NCBI GenBank assembly: GCA_022925895.1
Contig: JAKSYS010000497.1
Location: 1 to 47,583, forward strand
Direction of reading: 5' to 3'
DNA: 47,583 bases
Source of the DNA: Fragilaria crotonensis
Taxonomy: Eukaryota; Bacillariophyta; Fragilariophyceae; Fragilariales; Fragilariaceae
Shown here: piece after piece, positions 33,101 to 42,792 of the stretch
How the letters are laid out: each line of letters begins with the position of its first letter
Position numbering within the stretch: position 1 is the stretch's first letter
Made by a program: the position numbers and the translations under genes
Notes under the pieces: model-generated
The model's database searches: none
What the model saw: the letters and a program-made list of their open reading frames with translations, nothing else
Told to the model about the DNA's origin: nothing

Positions 33101-36100
33101 AGATTTTTATCAGTTAGATTTTACTTCTTAACAGAAATGGTAACTTCAAAAATAAAATAATACTCCTACCATATATTGTTTGTTTGGATAATAAATAACA
33201 AAATAAAGCACGCTTAAGTTACCATTTATTTTTACTCAAGTCAACAACATATAATGTAACGCTGCAATTCATATTTCGTTAAATTATTGTAAGTTACATT
33301 TTATGTTGAGTTATAGATTAGGTAATTGCTTTTAATACAACAGATATTTTTGTTCGCACGAAAGTTGTTCTACTGCATTTTTAAGTGGATGGCAGTAAAA
33401 CAAACTCCTAGCTGTCATCAGAGTCCCATTCTGCCTCAACATTCTCCATTGCTTTTGCCCGTGCTGCTGCGTTGTTGTTAGCACCATCTCCCGCACCGTC
33501 TTGGTTCTCGTCATCCTGCGTGTCCTTTATTCCGACCTTTGTCCGGCAGAAATCCATCAGCAACTTTTCCATCCGTTTGGGCTCGTCCTCACAATTCTTG
33601 TCCGCTTCCCGGTCCGCTTTCACTAACGCCCTCAGGAAATTGAACTGTTTGATGCCCTTGGAACTCCAGCCACCCCACTCTTCCAAGAATGGCACGCTGC
33701 TAATAATTGTCCAGGTATCAGCTCTTGCCGGAAGTGGAGATGGTATACCGTTTTCCTTGCTGTCGCATGTCCTCAAAGGGATTTGCTGCGCCTTCCTGGG
33801 CACTGCGTCTCGACCTTCAGCAGCTTTGCGGGCACTGCGTCTTGACTCTTCAGCAGCTTTGCGGGCTATGTGCCTTTCTTCCTCCACAGGTTCGCGGACT
33901 CTGCACCTTCGTTCCTCCGCAGCTTCGCGGGCTCTGCGCCTTCCTTCCTCCGGCAATTCTGATGGGTAAGGGAACAGAGCAACAAGAAGAAGTGTAAGCG
34001 GAAGCAACAAGTTGATGACAGTAACAAAATGTGCTTACTACTGCTCTTAATCACATCAACTGAAAATAAGAGATGGATCAATGATTGCAATATTATGCTT
34101 GCTCGACATATACTTCACACGATTGCGACATATGTTTTTAATCTCAAACAATCAACAAACCTACAACAATGTAGGTTTTTATTCTGTTTGAACGCACATA
34201 CGTGTATACTACTATATCCACCGTTTTTTGTGCAACGTAATCTTATATGGATGTGTAGTATTACTTTTCAAATACATAGTATGGCATACATAAACTGTAC
34301 TCGCTCGGAGTCTATGCATCATACAATTATCCACTCAGTACTGTGTAGTACATTATTAGCAGAATAATTTTCAATACATGTGACTTGCTGTACTTAGGGC
34401 ATATTTCATGTATGTTGGTCACGAAAAATTGAAGTACATACATGATTTGTGGGCAGTGATGACTTTTGGAGACAAGATTATGAAAAATCTATATATGTAT
34501 ATCATTGGTATCTATGTATAGATAATGGGGCATAGCATAGTTGGCTCATATGACTGATCCTCGGTGGTGAGGACGTGGGTTCGATTCCTGCGGTGATGTT
34601 ATTTAACCAACCAATGTCATAATTCTCACTTTCGTCCGATCATTGCATTGTTGTTGCCGCCTTCTTTCCCTCTGCAAAAACTGCACAGTCCTCGCCAGGC
34701 AGCGAGTTGATTGTCGTTGTTGTGGAAGAAGTGAATGGGGAGGTCAGCGCGATGGCGTTGTGCGGACCTTGCCTGCCAGGCAGCAGGTTAAACCATGTCA
34801 CCCAGTCAACGCGGGGATGGCAGTCATGTCATTGTTGTCCATGTCTGTTGTCACCCAGTCAATGCGGGGATGGCAGTCATGTCATTGTTGTCCAGTCTGT
34901 TGTCACCCAGTCAATGCGGGGATGGCAGTCATGTCATTTTTGTCCATGTCTGTTGTATTCCGGAGGAAAGGCGTGCAACGGTTTGGAGAGGGTTTAACCA
35001 TGTCACCCAGTCGAAGGGGGGATGTCAGTCATGTCATTGTTGTCCATGTCTGTTGTCACCCAGCCAATGCGGGGATGGCAGTCATGTCATTGTTGTCCAT
35101 GTCTGTTGTATTCCGGAGGAAAAGCGTGCAACGGTTTGGAGGGGGTTTAACCATGTCACCCAGTTGATGCAGGGATGGCAGTCATGATGTCATTGTTGTC
35201 CATGTCTGTTGTATGCCGGAGGAAAGGCGTGCAATGGTTTGAATGTGCAAAGGAGGATGGTGGGGGGTGTGGGCCCGATTCTCAACATAGTACCTGATTG
35301 AAGATAGTTAAAGAGTTTAGTGTTGCAATACAAACACAATTGATTGTTCAAGCAAATGTTTTATTTTAAAAGGTATGCCAGATATGGCGGTTGGTTGGTA
35401 AATGATTCCCTTGCTTGTTGCTACACATACCAACAATTGACATGACTGCATTAAACATGATGGCATCAGAAAACAACAGATGTTTGAATATCAACATATT
35501 AAAATCAAACATGTCATGTACGCACCGAAGCGTTTTGAGTGTTGCCTATGGTTACCAGATATGTTAAATGAATGTTCTAAGTTACCATGCAGAAAAACAA
35601 GATTTTCAGCCAAAATTAAAGATGTTCATTACTCGACATTTATGGTGGTGATAATAGAACAAACGTTGTAAGAATGTTACAATGAAATACTAAAACCGGA
35701 CAGTAATGTGGTTACTTATGGAAAACCTAAATTATGTTAAGACAAAATATGTATCACTTACGACAAAAAAGTAACCATTTATTGACATAGTTAACAAAAA
35801 CGGCCTTCTGATGCACCAACTACAACTCCGCAACTAACTCGAACAATGGTATGCACAATCATCATAAAGTAGTACCAATAGGGGCCATACACCTACACCA
35901 TGAAAGTTTGATAGACATAGAATCCCTTGCTGAATTCCTTCAATATCGATCCATGAATTGTGGGCTCCTTTATTTTGATGACGTTTGGGCCTGCCGGACC
36001 ACCCCCGCCTTGCAAGTTTGTCGGATGTTAAACCCTGCGCTTGACTTAAGAAATTGCCAATGGTTGTACCAACATTCATACTGCCAGGGATAAAACCAAC

Positions 36101-37335
36101 AGCTTCGGCGTTGTAAACATGTCGCCTCATACGATGATACAAGCTTCGATTGGTACCATCGCTCTCAACTTTGCAGAAACTGGTAACAGTTCCGGGGATG
36201 GCATAAGGGCGGGTACGAGAAGAAAAACATGAGGAAGAAGTTGAATGGGGCCCAGAGATTACCAGCCATCGTTTCACCCATTCCTGGAACCGTCATAAAA
36301 TCCACAGCCTTTGTTGGGGCAACAACAGCAATATACGTAGCACATTCGAGGCTGCATTTCCACGGGTTTAGGCTTTTAACGCTGGCTGGGTACTTGAAAG
36401 CGAGGGTCCAAGGTAAGCCAATCATCCAAACAATCTCAATGGCCATAAGAACCTGCACTTCGTCCAAGAAGACAGGCGCCCATGTGGTGATCGCCTCTTG
36501 CTGCATATAGTAGAAGATGGTCAACAGGAGGAGCAAAAACTGGATGCCCACGAACGTTAAGATAACGAGCGCATGGACGAAACTACCGATCCAGTGTGTC
36601 TTGTAGCCAGCTTGCGTCCAGCCTTCTGTAGAGCTGTCAGCCGCCGGTGAAAATGATCTTGTTGAGTTAGGAACAGGAAAGAGCTTCTGGTTGAAAAGGT
36701 CAAACGAGCGCTGTAACGGCCGAGATGCAAACGTAACAGAAGATAAGGGCCGGTTCGGTAAAGGAAAGCAAAGGAATTTCTTCTGATATGGCCTCTAGGC
36801 ACTCCGCATACTAAGTATCGTAGAACTCCTGAAACCGTTCAAAGCACACATCGTAGGAATCAATGACCTTTGCTCAAACAACTGGGAGACCGTCACATTC
36901 ACAGGGAGTCTCAATCCAATCCTCACAGCTCTCGGAGCAAACGCCATCATTGCAGAGCAACAAACCATCGTCGCAAGCTGTTGTGCAGTCTGTTGCGTTC
37001 GCCATGCACACGAGGGGGCAAGTAGTAGTGGCTCGGCACGCCCCCGGAATCTCCGCATAGTCTCCTGCAAGACCAATATAACTAATGGTCAGTTTCTGCA
37101 AAAAAGATATCTGCGAGGGATGCAGATTTGAACTGAACCTGCACTAAAAAACTAACGTACCAAACGCTAGGGCACGATTAGACGGACGGCGTGAAAATTC
37201 AGGTTTCGAAATGAGCGCATGGTTTACGACGTCGACAAGGAGTTTCCATGGAGATTTAGCGGCACCAATGCTTACAAAGCCCACAAGGAGCAAGATTGCC
37301 ACCCAGTGGCAGTGGAGGCGAGGGAATTCAAACAT
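30116..37335 (-). CDS. P5-type (P5B/ATP13A-like) ATPase, interrupted frame, with a transposon in an intron
   Basis: P5 ATPases are membrane pumps of endomembranes; animal P5B members move polyamines, but the diatom substrate is unknown. ATG 37335 starts a signal peptide. An intron (37160-37065) leads to a Cys-rich head (about 37064-36860) and membrane segments (36560-36230). GPNVIKIKEP and EFSKGFYVYQTF lie at 36000-35900. A predicted intron, 35838-33041 (GTTAGT...TTTCAG), carries a TIR element and would join HTIVR to FMSDLVLHK. Then VVPGDIVVIKSGN and VDESALTGES (32870-32745), PPLLPSVFVVSVGI (about 32330), an intron (32216-32150) joining AGK to VDAVFYDKTG, DKTGMLT (about 32120), LVGNQVGTISFE, KGSPE (about 31800, after one added base), TGKSVLTGICIARESG (about 31570), GDGANDCGALK (about 31225, after one added base), membrane segments to 30300 and a tail ending at 30116. 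Two hallmark residues are changed: DKTGT to DKTGM and TGD to TGK. Confidence 0.85.
33408..34010 (-). CDS. Unknown protein encoded inside the TIR transposon
   Basis: A 200-residue open frame, intact. The N-terminus is hydrophobic (LLPLTLLLVALFPYP, signal-anchor-like), though the true start may be further upstream or spliced. Residues about 20-75 are an Arg/Glu/Ala-rich repeat (REAAEERR, RKAAEESRR, about every 12 residues), probably one charged helix. The second half has LEEWGGWSSKGIKQFNFL, then a charged helix, and an acidic, Asn/Ala-rich tail ending DSDDS. The 'W..GI..FN.L...V..DR' pattern recalls C-terminal parts of transposon-encoded proteins in diatoms, from memory only. No catalytic motif is visible. 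It may be an accessory or the degraded main protein of the element. Confidence 0.5.
   Translation of the reverse strand: MLLPLTLLLVALFPYPSELPEEGRRRAREAAEERRCRVREPVEEERHIARKAAEESRRSARKAAEGRDAVPRKAQQIPLRTCDSKENGIPSPLPARADTWTIISSVPFLEEWGGWSSKGIKQFNFLRALVKADREADKNCEDEPKRMEKLLMDFCRTKVGIKDTQDDENQDGAGDGANNNAAARAKAMENVEAEWDSDDS
34526..34600 (+). other. tRNA-like sequence with Pol III A and B boxes (SINE-like head)
   Basis: TAGCATAGTTGG (34533-34544) matches the A box consensus TRGCNNAGYNGG exactly. GGTTCGATTCC (34578-34588) matches the B box. The spacing is that of a tRNA gene. A TCCTC/GAGGA stem sits between them, but its loop (GGTGGT) is not a normal anticodon loop, and the two ends do not form an acceptor stem. 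I therefore call it a tRNA-derived promoter, not a functional tRNA. Confidence 0.5.
34796..35250 (+). repeat. Minisatellite with a higher-order pattern
   Basis: Six copies of a unit of about 50 bp start with TGTCACCCAG and contain GGGATGGCAGTCATGTCATT (near 34797, 34849, 34901, 34999, 35054 and 35154). After the third, fifth and sixth copies a second block of about 45-50 bp follows (CCGGAGGAAAGGCGTGCAAC and onward; near 34960, 35113 and 35216). The long open frames here simply reflect the repeat. Confidence 0.85.
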
Positions 37336-37722
37336 GAATACAGAGCGGCGGGGGCTGGCTAAAATCTTATGTTGTGTTGATCAAACACAAATAACCACGG
37401 CAAACTCAGTGATCTATGCATTCCAATAACTTTCAGGAAGTTTGGATGCATTATGGCAAACGAGCATGTTGAGAATTGAGAATACAGAAGATATACTTGT
37501 TCGGAGTTGGGACACCAATATCGGCGCAATGATGCACATATACAGTACATAAACACAAGATTTTACAAGATTGCATGGTACGTGCAAGAAATACTAGTAG
37601 ACCTACCCAAGGCTAGTAGTATACGAGTCTCTGCAAGGTCTACGGAAGTGACAGTGCGATAACCTGTCCTAAAAACACATCTCCGGCCAAGTCCGACCGA
37701 AGCGCTATCCTACATACTACAT
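37336..37722. other. Intergenic between the ATPase and the 5' LTR of copia-2
   Basis: It should contain the ATPase promoter (reading leftward). Nothing more specific is visible. GTAC-containing palindromes occur around 37575-37625. The last bases, CTACAT, abut the LTR. Confidence 0.4.
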
Positions 37723-38136
37723 TGTTGGAAGAACAGTGGAGCGAGCTGCCGGCCGCGGGACTGACGGGACAGACGACGAGATTACCGACGTACTAAACAA
37801 GAATAAATAAATCAAACCTAATTATTGGGTTTGCACTGCCGCCGGTCTTTTGTCAAGGCCGGTGAGTGTACCCCGGACGTACTAAACAAGAATACAGGAG
37901 TAACGTGGGCAGACGTAGTGAAGAAAGGCAGGTGTGGACGTGGGCGACTGGCGAAATAGTAGAGCGAGAATAAGATTGTTGTTTCAAGAGATCATTCTCT
38001 TGAAACAATTCCGTTAAAGAAGTGAAGTTTGTTCAACTTTATCTTTGCTATCAATAGTGTTGCTAGAATCCGACTAGCATCCACGTACCAGGTTTAAACC
38101 TTCCGTATAGTCGGATCATACTACGGTATTACAACA
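37723..38136 (+). repeat. 5' LTR of copia-2 (with small insertion)
   Basis: 414 bp, TG...CA ends. It matches the 3' LTR across its whole length except for a duplicated/inserted segment at 37787-37894 and a 20-odd base segment near 37958-37980. A perfect 11-bp stem with loop TCAT is at 37981-38006. Confidence 0.9.
37787..37894 (+). repeat. 70-bp insertion flanked by 19-bp direct repeats in the 5' LTR
   Basis: GACGTACTAAACAAGAATA occurs at 37787-37805 and again at 37876-37894; the 3' LTR has it once. The 70 bases between are absent from the 3' LTR. They start A-rich (AATAAATCAAACC) and end with two CCGG-containing blocks. This looks like a small insertion with a long target duplication made after the LTRs diverged. 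Confidence 0.75.
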
Positions 38137-38215
38137 TTGTTTTGAGAGAAAACGATACGAGAACTAACAGACGTACATGGTAGAGGGTTGAGACATCAAC
38201 AGCCTGGTTAACCAG

Positions 38216-38815
38216 TTGAGATCACTGAAGGTCAGAGTTAGTCAAGTGGAAACCAAACTGCGCGAAAGACGAGCGCAGGAAGTAGTCGCTACCGTACTAC
38301 CAACAACACCGATGCCACCACAAGCCAAGAACCTAACGAGAGGAGATCGAGTGCGGATCATCAACAAGAAAATCAAACGACCAGCAAACTGGCTCGCACG
38401 GTGGGACAAGCGGGACATCAAAAACGAACGAAGAGTGACCGTTACAGACAGGGTACGAGACCAAGTGTTACCTCGACACACAGATCAACAACAAGGAGCG
38501 CCGGACTGACGAATCGCACCACTGGCTCGGACACCAGCGCGTAGACCTTTATGCAACAAGGTGCCACGTACGCCGAACGAGTGGCGGCATCCGTCGCAGG
38601 CACGGACGGGGTGGTACACCCAGGCGTCACGTGTCGCGGAGGGTGCCAAGGATACGGTCACTACGCCGGAGAGTGTCCCAGCGGAGCCGCAGCGTCAGGA
38701 ACTACACTCACGCAGCAGTACGCTTTCATGCTCGCGCAATCAGGCGATAGCGGCATCGATCCGAGTTGGATTCTTCTGGACTCGCAATCCACGATCTCGG
38801 TGTTCTGAAACCCGG
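38216..38815 (+). pseudogene. Copia-2 Gag and protease active site
   Basis: The first segment (38216-38509) starts with a coiled-coil-like stretch (VRVSQVETKLRERRAQE) and a basic part with LTRGDRVRIINKK and KRPANWLARWDK. After a frame change the zinc knuckle CRGGCQGYGHYAGEC lies at about 38632-38676 (C-x3-C-x4-H-x4-C). It is followed by QYAFMLAQ and the protease site SWILLDSQSTISVF (about 38767-38806), where DSQ stands in the place of the usual DSG/DTG, as is common in diatom copia elements. The reading stops at 38806-38808. Gag is short, with no separate capsid-like region visible. Confidence 0.75.
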
Positions 38816-40204
38816 CCAAGGCTATCAAACATTTGACGCGGTAAACGTACGCTAAGGGCACTGCCTCACAAACGGGGGCCATCAAGACTCGAACATGATT
38901 GGCAACTTCCCAAACCTTGGGGAAGTATGGTTCAACAGCAAGTCGATTGCCATCATTCTGTCGCTCGCAGATGTGCGAAAAGTTTGTCGCATCACTATGG
39001 ACTCTCGCCTCACGACAAGCCTGCACTTTTCGTTCACCGGCTCGATGGATTGGTAATGAAGTTTGCAGAACACGAGTCCGGATTACATGTGTACAACCCT
39101 AACATTACTAACAAAATTGTTACCGGCTATTCCATTTTGTCGACTGTAGTTGAACAAAAGAAGTTGTTTTTGCGACGCGAAGTCAAGGCGGCCGACGCTG
39201 CCCGAGAACTATACCGCAACATAGGAAGACTCGATGAGGTCGAGTTTGACTCCATACTACGAAGGAACCCCTCATCAGAAACTGTCCAATCACACCGAAC
39301 GATGCGAAGCGTGCCCTCGTCATATACGGACCAGACAATGCAGTACTCAAAGGAAAGACTACATGAGCCACGGCTGCTCCTTGCATGCCAACTTTCGAAG
39401 CTGTACCGATTCCTCCCCCAATACTTGAACACCATCGACAGGTGACGCTTTGTATGGATTTCTTCTTCGTACAGGGCATACCGTTTTACCGCGGCATTTC
39501 ACGCGGCATCGGTTTCCGCACGGTCCAAAAAGTGCCAGATCGTGGCAAAGCCATCATCCTAGAACAAGCCACACGTGCTGTTATAAAAATGAAGCAGCAG
39601 TCTCGCGGTTTTAAAGTGTGCGACATACATGCCGACAGCGAATTCGAATGCATCCGCGAAGAAATACGTCCAGTCGAAATGAACATCGTACCAACGGATA
39701 GTCACGTGGGCGAAATCGAGCGATCGGTGCGTACGATCAACGAGCGACTGCGCAGCCACATGCGTCTATGGCTTGCCGTTCGAGCGTCTTCCCAAGTTGA
39801 TGATACGCCACATGGTCGATGACGCCGTGCATTGCCTAAACCATTTTCTGTGGAAGCATGGCATATTTGCAGACATGAATCCAGCTGCAATTGTCAGGGG
39901 ACATTCCCCCGCCTGATTTCAACAAGATGCGTTTGGAGTTCGGCACCTAGCTATGTGCAGGTGTTCAAAGATACAATCCAACCAACACCAGCATGCACGC
40001 CCGTTCCATGGGCGCAATCGCGCTCGGTCCCTCTGGGAATTCACATGGCGACTACAGTTTCATGTCGCTCTCCACTGGCGCAAAGATCTCGCGACACCAA
40101 TGGACAGAGCTCCCGATGACCGACACAGCCATCGCGCGCGTACACGCACTCGGCATCGAGGCAGGACGAACAACCCTTGATCCAGGAGCGTGGACTAGTA
40201 GTTG
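38816..40204 (+). pseudogene. Copia-2 integrase region
   Basis: After the protease, VWFNSKSIAIILSLADVRKV (about 38928-38987) is the usual copia lead. FVHRLDGLVMKFAEHESGLHVY and the GAG-pre-integrase part with AARELYRNIG follow in 38927-39445. The core is in 39385-39822: LCMDFFFVQG (first Asp), ISRGIGFRTV, DIHADSEFECI (second Asp), and SHVGEIERSVRTI (Glu). After a shift near 39790 the sequence continues as LPKLMIRHMVDDAVHCLNHF and, in another frame, AIALGPSGNSHGDYSFMSLS (about 40008-40067) and ISRHQWTELPMTDTAIARV. All three catalytic acids are present, but in at least four frames. Confidence 0.82.
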
Positions 40205-40815
40205 AATGGCGTCCTGACCAACAAATCGACGAGTCTGAGTACGACCGTGACTTCACATTACCACGGAACGCCCCAGCGGATGTGTTTGCCCCCGACAACT
40301 TCGACCCATTAGACGCTGATGCTGCTGCAGCAGACCTCCTCGACGATGCCGCAGCACACGGCCTTTTTATTGAGCCCGAGGACAACCTTGTCGCCTTACT
40401 AGCTCAAGAAGGAGCAGATGAGGACGTGAACCCACGACACGATCCCAACGATGACGACCCCCCTTGGTTGATTGAAAACGACGCAGCACAACCGGCCGTC
40501 GAAGACCACGACGACGACGCCGACGACGCCACTGTCGACCATTCACACGAAGACGAAAACAATACTCCAAACGACAGGGTGCGAACAGACGACGACTCAA
40601 ACGGAGGAGCGTACGAAGACGATACCAACGAAGGAGTGTACAACGTCGGAGGAGCTTACGACGATGAAGGAGCGCACGACGCCAAAGGAGCGTACGCCGA
40701 CGATGAAGAAGCGCGCGGCGACGAAGGATTGTACGACAACGACGAAGCGCACAATGAACAAGAAGGAGTACCAGGACGAGCCCGTCGGACACATCGATCC
40801 AAACGCCGAAAATGA
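40177..40815 (+). pseudogene. Copia-2 acidic linker with in-frame repeats
   Basis: A 212-residue open stretch between integrase and RT. The first third is Asp/Ala-rich; the last third is a run of imperfect repeats of about 8-10 residues (GAYEDDTNE, GVYNVG, GAYDDEGAHDAK, GAYADDEE). The repeat is visible in the DNA as GGAGCGTACGACG-like units. Such acidic linkers between IN and RT are usual in this group, but their length and repeats vary. No function is assigned. Confidence 0.7.
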
Positions 40816-41977
40816 AACCCACGACGGTGACGATGCCCGGCCATACAATCTACGACACCGGGGCCAGGCACCGACGGCCCGATTTAACAACGAGGCGATG
40901 GACAACCTACACGACGGAAAGTTCTACTACCCGCCCACGCAGTTGACACAGCACGCGGTCATTGTTGCCGCCATTCAGCAAGTAGCGAGTATACGGCTTC
41001 GTCATGACACAAATGACTGCAAAAGCAGGCATTAAGAAACACGGAAGAGCAGCCGAGGAGGCACTCATGCAGGAGTTTGCCCAGTTTGTGACGTTGAGCG
41101 TGTACAAGCAGTCGACTCGAAGCTACTGACCGCAGAACAACGAAAGGGTGCACTCCGGGTCATCAACCTCATCAAGGAAAGCAAAACGGCATCCTAAGGG
41201 GCGCACTGTAGCCGACGGAAGTGTACAAAGGTCTCTATATGAGCGACAAGTCAGAAACGGCCTCGCCAACGGTGTCGTCAGACGCGCTACTGTTGTCCAT
41301 AATCACTGATGCCGCGTACGAACGCCGAGACGTAGTTGGCGCGTATCTCAAAGCCTACATGGATGATTTTGTCATCATGAAGTTCACTGGAGAATTGGTG
41401 GATATTTTGTGCAAGCTTAACCCAAGTCATACTAAATTAGTGGTTATCGAGAAGGGAATCAAAGTACTGTACGTACGGCTGATCAAAGCAATCTACGGAT
41501 GCGTGAAGTCTGCTCTGCTGTGGTACAAGATGTTTTTATTTGTCACTGCAAGGGATGGGTTTTGTGTTGAATCCGTACGACTCCTGCGTAGCAAATTGCA
41601 TGATCGGAGGAAAGCAATGCACCGTTGCATGGTACGTAGACGATACCAAGATATCGCACGAGGACCCCAAAGTGGTAACAATGATCATCAACAAACTGGA
41701 GGAACAGTTCGGAAAGATGACGGTAACCCGGGGAAGAGAACACGTTTTTCTCGGGATGAACATCAAATACACCGACAAGGGTACCGCAGTAATTAGCATG
41801 AAGAGGTACCTGACGGAGGCGATTGACGAGTGCGGCCTGGACATCAGATGCGAGGCAAGCACGCCAGCAAGAAGTATCCTTTTCGAGGTTGATCAAACAT
41901 CGACACCTTTGAAGAAAGGAGCGGCGGAAACGTTTCACAGGATCGTGGCGAAGTTACTCTATGTGTCGATCCGCGCA
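40816..41977 (+). pseudogene. Copia-2 reverse transcriptase
   Basis: PYNLRHRGQAPTARFNNEAM (about 40839-40898) opens the RT lead. The fingers segment SDKSETASPTVSSDALLLS (41248-41304) and DVVGAYLKAYMDDFVIMKF (about 41332-41388) supply the first catalytic Asp. LIKAIYGCVKSALLWYKM (about 41480) is conserved. The frame shifts near 41540, and the second part (41540-41980) carries the active-site YVDDTKISHED (about 41629-41661) and VFLGMNIKYTDKG. Catalytic residues are intact; two frames are needed. A shorter break lies near 41030-41210. Confidence 0.85.
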
Positions 41978-42792
41978 TGAATGGACATATTGCCGACTAT
42001 CGGTTTTCTGTGTACCAGAGTCTCGAAGAGTACGGAGCAGTATCAAAGCAAACTACGACGGGTATTGGAGTACTTAAAGGCACAATCGACCTCAAATACA
42101 CACTCGGAGCAGACGACATGGGCAAGTTACGAACATGGGTAGACGCGTCTTACGCGGTACACCCCGACATGCGGAGCCACACCGGCGGGATAATGTCTTT
42201 AGGAACCGGTGGTTTCATACCAAAATCAACGAAGCAGAAACTGAACACAAAAAGCTCAACTGAAGCGGAGCTCGTCGGAGCCAGCAATTATCTACCAAAC
42301 ACGATGTGGGTGAAGATGTTTTTGAAGGCACAAGGTTACGATCTCAAGGAAAACTACTTGGAACAAGATAATGAGAGTGCCATGAAGATGGAAAAGAATG
42401 GGCGATCCTCGGCTGGACCCAGATCAAGGCACATTGACATCAGATACTTCTGGATCAAGGATCGGACGGAGTCGAACGGCATTCAAATTCGACACTGCCC
42501 TACGTTACAGATGCTGGCGGACTTCTTTACTAAGCCGTTACAAGGTGCATTGTTTACCAAGTTTTGCGACGTCCTACTGGGCTACGAACACGTCGACTCG
42601 TTGGCCCTGGACCCAACTTCGACGCTCGAGGAGCGTGTTGGAAGTACAGTGGAGCAAGCTGCCGGCCGCGGGACTGACGGGACAAACGACGACGAGATTA
42701 CCGACGTACTAAACAAGAATAGTACAGGAGTAACGTGCTGGGCAGACGAAGTGAAGAAAGGCAGGTGTGGACGTGGGCGACTAGCAAAATAG
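41977..42792 (+). pseudogene. Copia-2 RNase H, reading into the 3' LTR
   Basis: A 271-residue open stretch. TWVDASYAVHPDMRSHTGG (first Asp), NTKSSTEAELVGASN (Glu), LEQDNESAMKMEKNG (Asp) and RHIDIRYFWIKD are the copia RNase H set; LADFFTKPLQG is the usual end. The frame then crosses the LTR border at 42636 and adds a charged, Gly-rich tail of about 50 residues before the stop at 42790-42792. No polypurine tract is clear just before the LTR (GCTCGAGGAGCG). Confidence 0.9.

Larger units (their letters stand above)
33051..35813. mobile_element. 2.76 kb TIR transposon inside the P5 ATPase gene
   Basis: CATCAGAAGGCCGTTTTTG and the following eight bases (33051-33077) are matched exactly in inverted form at 35787-35813, giving a TIR of about 27 bp. 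Both ends carry repeated GTTACC/GGTAAC motifs (near 33098, 33142, 33217, and 35552, 35582, 35771), as in subterminal transposase-binding repeats of several DNA transposon superfamilies. Flanks are ...AAGACA on the left and CACCAAC on the right; only a CA pair could be a duplication, so the superfamily is left open. It contains one ORF on the - strand, a tRNA-like promoter and a minisatellite. The surrounding DNA is AT-rich compared with the host gene. Confidence 0.78.

Noticed and set aside
34643-35187. Long open frames over the minisatellite, with Cys/His-rich repeats resembling zinc fingers
   Set aside because: The Cys/His spacing is produced by the 50-bp DNA repeat in several frames at once; no start context or homologous domain supports a protein.
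28667-35250. The two tandem arrays considered as CRISPR arrays
   Set aside because: Repeats are degenerate and contiguous without unique spacers of equal length, and the DNA is clearly eukaryotic.
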